Assembly (NCBI GenBank): GCA_017461825.1 | Contig: JAFTXB010000287.1 | Span: forward strand, 1-8,452 | DNA length: 8,452 nucleotides | Source: Clostridia bacterium | GTDB lineage: Bacteria; Bacillota; Clostridia; Oscillospirales; CAG-272 | Reading direction: 5' to 3' | Shown: one piece after another, positions 5,971-8,452 of the stretch | Position numbering within the stretch: position 1 is the stretch's first letter | How the letters are laid out: the number at the start of each line of letters is the position of its first letter | Notes under the pieces: model-generated | What the model saw: only the letters and a program-made list of their open reading frames with translations | Database searches by the model: none | Told to the model about the DNA's origin: nothing | Position numbers and translations under genes: made by a program

Positions 5971-6165
5971 ATGGAAGAAAAAAAGCAACCGCAAGGTGTG
6001 TGTGAAAGTTGTGTATTTTACGACTATGATGAGGACTGGGACAGCTATGTCTGCTGTATGAATCTCGATCAGGATGAGATGGCATCCTTCTTGTCGGGCA
6101 ACACAAAAACATGCCCATACTACCGCTTTTACGATGAATATAAAAGCGTTCAAAAGCAGATATAA
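5971..6165 (+). CDS. Small cysteine-containing protein, DUF6472-like
   Basis: The product is an acidic 64-residue cytoplasmic protein with no signal peptide or membrane segment. Its pattern is C11-x2-C14, FYDYDEDWDSY, C28-C29-M-N-L-D, DEMASFL, then C48-P-Y-Y and DEYKSVQKQI. This fits my recollection of the DUF6472 family, short proteins widespread in gut Clostridia with unknown function. The spacing of C-x2-C, C and C suggests binding of one metal such as zinc, which is inference. ATG 5971 is preferred: AGGTGA (5960-5965) lies 5 bases upstream. GTG 5956 would add five residues but has no ribosome binding site. It has its own promoter and a terminal hairpin, so it is monocistronic; its neighbours give no hint of its job. 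Confidence 0.8.
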   Translation: MEEKKQPQGVCESCVFYDYDEDWDSYVCCMNLDQDEMASFLSGNTKTCPYYRFYDEYKSVQKQI

Positions 6166-6169
6166 GATA

Positions 6170-6223
6170 ATGAAACAAGCAACGGTTCTCGGCAAAACAC
6201 CAAACAACCGTTGCTTGTTTCAT
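6170..6223. terminator. Long convergent hairpin between the DUF6472-like gene and araC
   Basis: A perfect 18-bp stem pairs 6170-6187 with 6206-6223 around an 18-base loop. It lies directly between the convergent ends of the small gene (6165) and the AraC regulator, whose TGA stop (6222-6220) is inside the stem. Neither side has a proper T tract; only the stem's own TTGTTTCAT and the following CTTC are T-rich. It is probably a bidirectional terminator or an mRNA 3'-end stabiliser. Confidence 0.7.
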
Positions 6224-6984
6224 CTTCTATCTCGTTTCCAATAGAGCGGACTTACTCCAAAGCGCCTCTTGAACATCTTAGAAAAATTGCAAGCATCCTC
6301 GTATCCGCACAGCATAGCGGATTCTTCAACTGAAAAGCCCTCTTCAAGGTATCTTTGCGATTCCTCCAGCCTGACCGTAATCAGATAATCTTGAACTGAC
6401 TGCCCCGTTTTCTCCTTGAAAAGCCTTGATAGATAGCGACGGTCAAGATTCATTTCCTGTGCGATTTCCTCAACGCGTATCGGCTTCATATATAGTGCTC
6501 GAATGTAGTCCTGCACACGCCTGACGTAGTGATGTCTTGTTTTTTTTCCTTCAAACAGTTCAGCATACATTCGGTACAGCAACGCGGTAACACGGTAAGA
6601 CGGCAATTCCTTATCTACTTCCTCCAGCATTTCCTGAATCAAACCTCCCGGAAACTCTAACACAACAGGTAGCTGTGTCAGCTTTTCGGTAAGCGTTCCG
6701 TCAAACGCCACCCATTGATAATACCATGGGTCAGTCTCGTCAGCGGTGTAAGTTACAATCTCGTTTGGATGGATCAGAAAAGCTTGTCCAGCATGCACGG
6801 GGTAAATATCCCCCTTTTTATCTACAACTCCCTTTCCTGCCACAACATAATGGATCAAAGTGTATTTTCGAACGTTTGGACCATACGAGTGCCCCGGCTC
6901 GCATTTTTCACTTCCGACAAAAAGCGGGTTGAGATCCTGCAGGTGGCTGTTTAATATGACTTTATCTTGAGAATTTGATTTCAT
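6220..6984 (-). CDS. AraC-family transcriptional regulator with cupin sensor domain
   Basis: The 254-residue regulator has an N-terminal AraC-type cupin sensor domain (about 15-110), which starts with DLNPLFVGSE and PGHSYGP and includes LIHYVVAGKG (43-52). It ends in a double helix-turn-helix domain (about 155-254). The first recognition unit is around VEEIAQEMNLDRRYLSRLFK (171-190) and the second around SVEESAMLCGYEDACNFSKMF (218-238), followed by FGVSPLYW. The sensor type with YGPxxR is common in clostridial regulators of alpha-galactoside and related sugar genes. ATG 6984 is chosen because GGAG lies 6 bases upstream; a TTG four codons earlier overlaps this ribosome binding site. It is divergent from the GH4 glycosidase across 135 bases, so it most likely activates that gene in response to its sugar and may control itself. 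The inducer is unknown. Confidence 0.94.
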   Translation of the reverse strand: MKSNSQDKVILNSHLQDLNPLFVGSEKCEPGHSYGPNVRKYTLIHYVVAGKGVVDKKGDIYPVHAGQAFLIHPNEIVTYTADETDPWYYQWVAFDGTLTEKLTQLPVVLEFPGGLIQEMLEEVDKELPSYRVTALLYRMYAELFEGKKTRHHYVRRVQDYIRALYMKPIRVEEIAQEMNLDRRYLSRLFKEKTGQSVQDYLITVRLEESQRYLEEGFSVEESAMLCGYEDACNFSKMFKRRFGVSPLYWKRDRR

Positions 6985-7013
6985 TTTCTTCTCCAATCCA
7001 ATAGAATAGTTAC

Positions 7014-7043
7014 ATTATACCATATATGAGTTACTGAATGCAA
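7014..7043 (-). promoter_or_regulatory. Probable promoter of the AraC regulator
   Basis: On the minus strand TATAAT (7019-7014) is perfect, with TTGCAT (7043-7038) 18 bases upstream as a weak -35. The start codon at 6984 follows 29 bases later. A repeated AATAGTT (plus strand, 7005-7011 and 7042-7048) flanks this promoter. Confidence 0.65.
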
Positions 7044-7063
7044 TAGTTTTTTCAAAAAAAATA

Positions 7064-7072
7064 TGCTATAAT
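7064..7072 (+). promoter_or_regulatory. Extended -10 promoter of the GH4 glycosidase
   Basis: TGCTATAAT (7064-7072) is a perfect extended -10 element. No good -35 hexamer exists at 16-18 bases upstream (TAGTTT at 7044-7049 at best), which is what is expected of a promoter needing an activator such as the divergent AraC protein. A run of A residues (7054-7061) fills the spacer. A tiny TGCC/GGCA hairpin lies at 7079-7090 in the leader. Confidence 0.72.
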
Positions 7073-7106
7073 ATAAGTGCCTTTCGGCAGAATTATAAAA
7101 ATTGAA

Positions 7107-7112
7107 AAGGAG
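7107..7112 (+). promoter_or_regulatory. Ribosome binding site of the GH4 glycosidase
   Basis: AAGGAG lies 7 bases before ATG 7120 and fixes the start; the upstream in-frame TTG at 7102 would place the binding site inside the gene. Confidence 0.85.
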
Positions 7113-7119
7113 CAATCAC

Positions 7120-8439
7120 ATGAAGGTTACGTTTATGGGTGCGGGGAGCACCATCTTTTCAAAAAACGTCCTTGGTGACACTATGCTGTGCGATCCTTTC
7201 CATGATATGGAAATCGCACTTTATGACATTGACAACGCAAGATTGGAGGAATCCTATCTTCTGATTTGTGCCATGAACAAGAGCATCAACCAAGGAAGAG
7301 CAACCGTCAAAAAATATCTTGGAGTAGAACAACGCAAGGATGCTTTACGAGGTGCGGATTTCGTGGTAGATGCCATTCAAGTAGGTCTGTACGATCCTTG
7401 TACAATCATTGACTTCGAAATCCCCAAAAAGTACGGTCTGCGTCAGACAATCGCTGATACACTTGGAATCGGGGGGATCTTCCGTGCAATGCGTACGATC
7501 CATGTACTGAAGGATTTTGCCCGCGATATCGAGGAGGTTTGCCCTGATGCATGGTTCCTCAACTACACTAACCCCATGGCAATGCTTTCGGGATATATGC
7601 AGCGCTATACCGGGGTCAAAACAGTGGGACTGTGCCACAGCGTTCAAGTCTGCGTTCCAAATTTATTAAAGCAACTTGACATGGAGGACAAGCTGGAGGG
7701 CTCTTGCCATAAAATAGCAGGTATTAATCACATGGCTTGGCTCCTTGAGATCACCGACAAGGACGGTAACGATCTCTACCCCGAGATCCGCCGTCGCGCG
7801 AAAGAAAAGAATGCCTCTGAAAAGCACGGTGACATGGTCCGCTTTGACTACATCGATAAGCTTGGCTATTATTGTACCGAAAGCAGTGAGCACAACGCAG
7901 AATACAACTCCTTCTACATTAAGCCCAATCGTCCCGATTTGATTGAAAAGTTTAATATTCCGCTGGATGAATATCCGCGTCGCTGTATTGATCAGATCGC
8001 AAAATGGCAAAAGCAAAAGGAAGAGCTTATGGCAGGCGGCAATGTTCAGCACACCAGATCAAGAGAATATGCATCGCACATCATGGAAGCAATTGTAACC
8101 GACGTTCCCTACAAGATTGGCGGCAACGTGATCAACCACGGTATGATCTCCAACCTTCCCGATCTTGCCTGCGTAGAAGTTCCTTGTATCGTTGACAGAA
8201 ACGGCATTACGCCCACTTACGTAGGCGATCTTCCTTTGCAGCTTGCCGCAATGAACGCCTCTAACATCTATCCTCAGATGCTGACCATTGAAGCTGCTCA
8301 TACCGGCTCTCGCGAAACCCTCTATCAAGCTGCTATGATGGATCCTCACACAGCAGCCGAGCTTTCCACCGACGAAATCGTATCACTTTGTAACGATCTG
8401 ATTGAAGCTCATACTAACGCTGGTTATCCTATCTTTTAA
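7120..8439 (+). CDS. Glycoside hydrolase family 4, alpha-galactosidase/alpha-glucosidase type (MelA/AglA-like)
   Basis: The 439-residue cytoplasmic enzyme has the normal GH4 length. This family cleaves glycosides by an unusual NAD+- and Mn2+-dependent oxidation-elimination mechanism. The NAD-binding start MKVTFMGAGSTIFSKNVLGD (1-20) contains GAGS (7-10), and ALYDID (33-38) supplies the acidic residue for the ribose. NYTNPMAM (148-155) is a family signature. The metal-site motif is C172-H-S-V-Q176, as in MelA and AglA; phospho-glycosidases have Cys followed by Asn or Asp, so an unphosphorylated alpha-galactoside or alpha-glucoside is the likely substrate. GINHMAW (201-207) supplies the second metal ligand His204. 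Substrate uptake genes are not in the window; a transporter may follow beyond 8452. It is divergent from the AraC regulator. Galactose versus glucose specificity cannot be fixed from sequence alone. Confidence 0.94.
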   Translation: MKVTFMGAGSTIFSKNVLGDTMLCDPFHDMEIALYDIDNARLEESYLLICAMNKSINQGRATVKKYLGVEQRKDALRGADFVVDAIQVGLYDPCTIIDFEIPKKYGLRQTIADTLGIGGIFRAMRTIHVLKDFARDIEEVCPDAWFLNYTNPMAMLSGYMQRYTGVKTVGLCHSVQVCVPNLLKQLDMEDKLEGSCHKIAGINHMAWLLEITDKDGNDLYPEIRRRAKEKNASEKHGDMVRFDYIDKLGYYCTESSEHNAEYNSFYIKPNRPDLIEKFNIPLDEYPRRCIDQIAKWQKQKEELMAGGNVQHTRSREYASHIMEAIVTDVPYKIGGNVINHGMISNLPDLACVEVPCIVDRNGITPTYVGDLPLQLAAMNASNIYPQMLTIEAAHTGSRETLYQAAMMDPHTAAELSTDEIVSLCNDLIEAHTNAGYPIF

Positions 8440-8452
8440 AATAAAGGTTCTA

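Noticed and set aside
5899..6207. Minus-strand frame of 102 codons over the small gene
   Set aside because: It is low-complexity, hydrophobic antisense of the DUF6472-like gene and its promoter, without a ribosome binding site.
7666..8052. Minus-strand frame of 128 codons inside the GH4 gene
   Set aside because: It lies wholly antisense to a well supported enzyme with intact catalytic motifs, and lacks any family features.
1..8452. Mobile element, CRISPR array, toxin-antitoxin or phage-defence system
   Set aside because: No transposase, integrase, regularly spaced repeats or known defence domains were seen; genes are conserved metabolic and regulatory families with ordinary spacing.

Overview
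The window looks like a chromosomal segment from a low-to-moderate GC, Gram-positive-type anaerobe of the class Clostridia, probably a gut lineage near Oscillospirales or Christensenellales. The evidence is the gene families (IreB/UPF0297, a DUF6472-like small cysteine protein, a secreted S11 carboxypeptidase, a lysine-riboswitch-controlled NhaC-family carrier, a GH4 glycosidase with an AraC regulator). Strong AGGAGG-type ribosome binding sites, near-consensus sigma-A promoters and hairpin terminators fit too. The genus cannot be fixed from this sequence.

Layout. At the left edge (2-151, +) is the 3' end of a ferredoxin-type protein, probably of the DUF362/4Fe-4S class. A bidirectional terminator separates it from a convergent D-2-hydroxyacid dehydrogenase (229-1176, -). 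Two divergent sigma-A promoters lie between that gene and a three-gene operon on the + strand: ireB (1360-1605), ribF (1609-2553) and an S11 D-Ala-D-Ala carboxypeptidase-like gene (2550-3944). The operon ends at a 16-bp hairpin that contains the carboxypeptidase stop codon in its loop and also serves the convergent NhaC-family gene (3971-5545, -).

The NhaC-family gene has a long 5' leader that reads as a lysine riboswitch (about 5632-5790, -). A perfect-consensus promoter lies upstream of it and an intrinsic terminator lies between aptamer and start codon. This suggests a lysine-repressed transporter, possibly one that moves lysine rather than only Na+/H+. Next come a small DUF6472-like protein (5971-6165, +) with its own promoter and an 18-bp convergent hairpin, an AraC-family regulator (6220-6984, -), and a divergent GH4 alpha-galactosidase/alpha-glucosidase (7120-8439, +), complete just before the window ends.

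Working together: ireB-ribF-dac links a Ser/Thr-kinase-controlled regulator, flavin cofactor synthesis and cell-wall trimming in one transcript. The lysine carrier is an autonomous riboswitch unit. The AraC/GH4 pair is a typical sugar-responsive catabolic locus. I see no phage, insertion sequence, CRISPR array, tRNA or rRNA. Most of the window is ordinary; the points worth a second look are the altered KTG motif in the carboxypeptidase, the operon partners of ireB, and the riboswitch-transporter unit.
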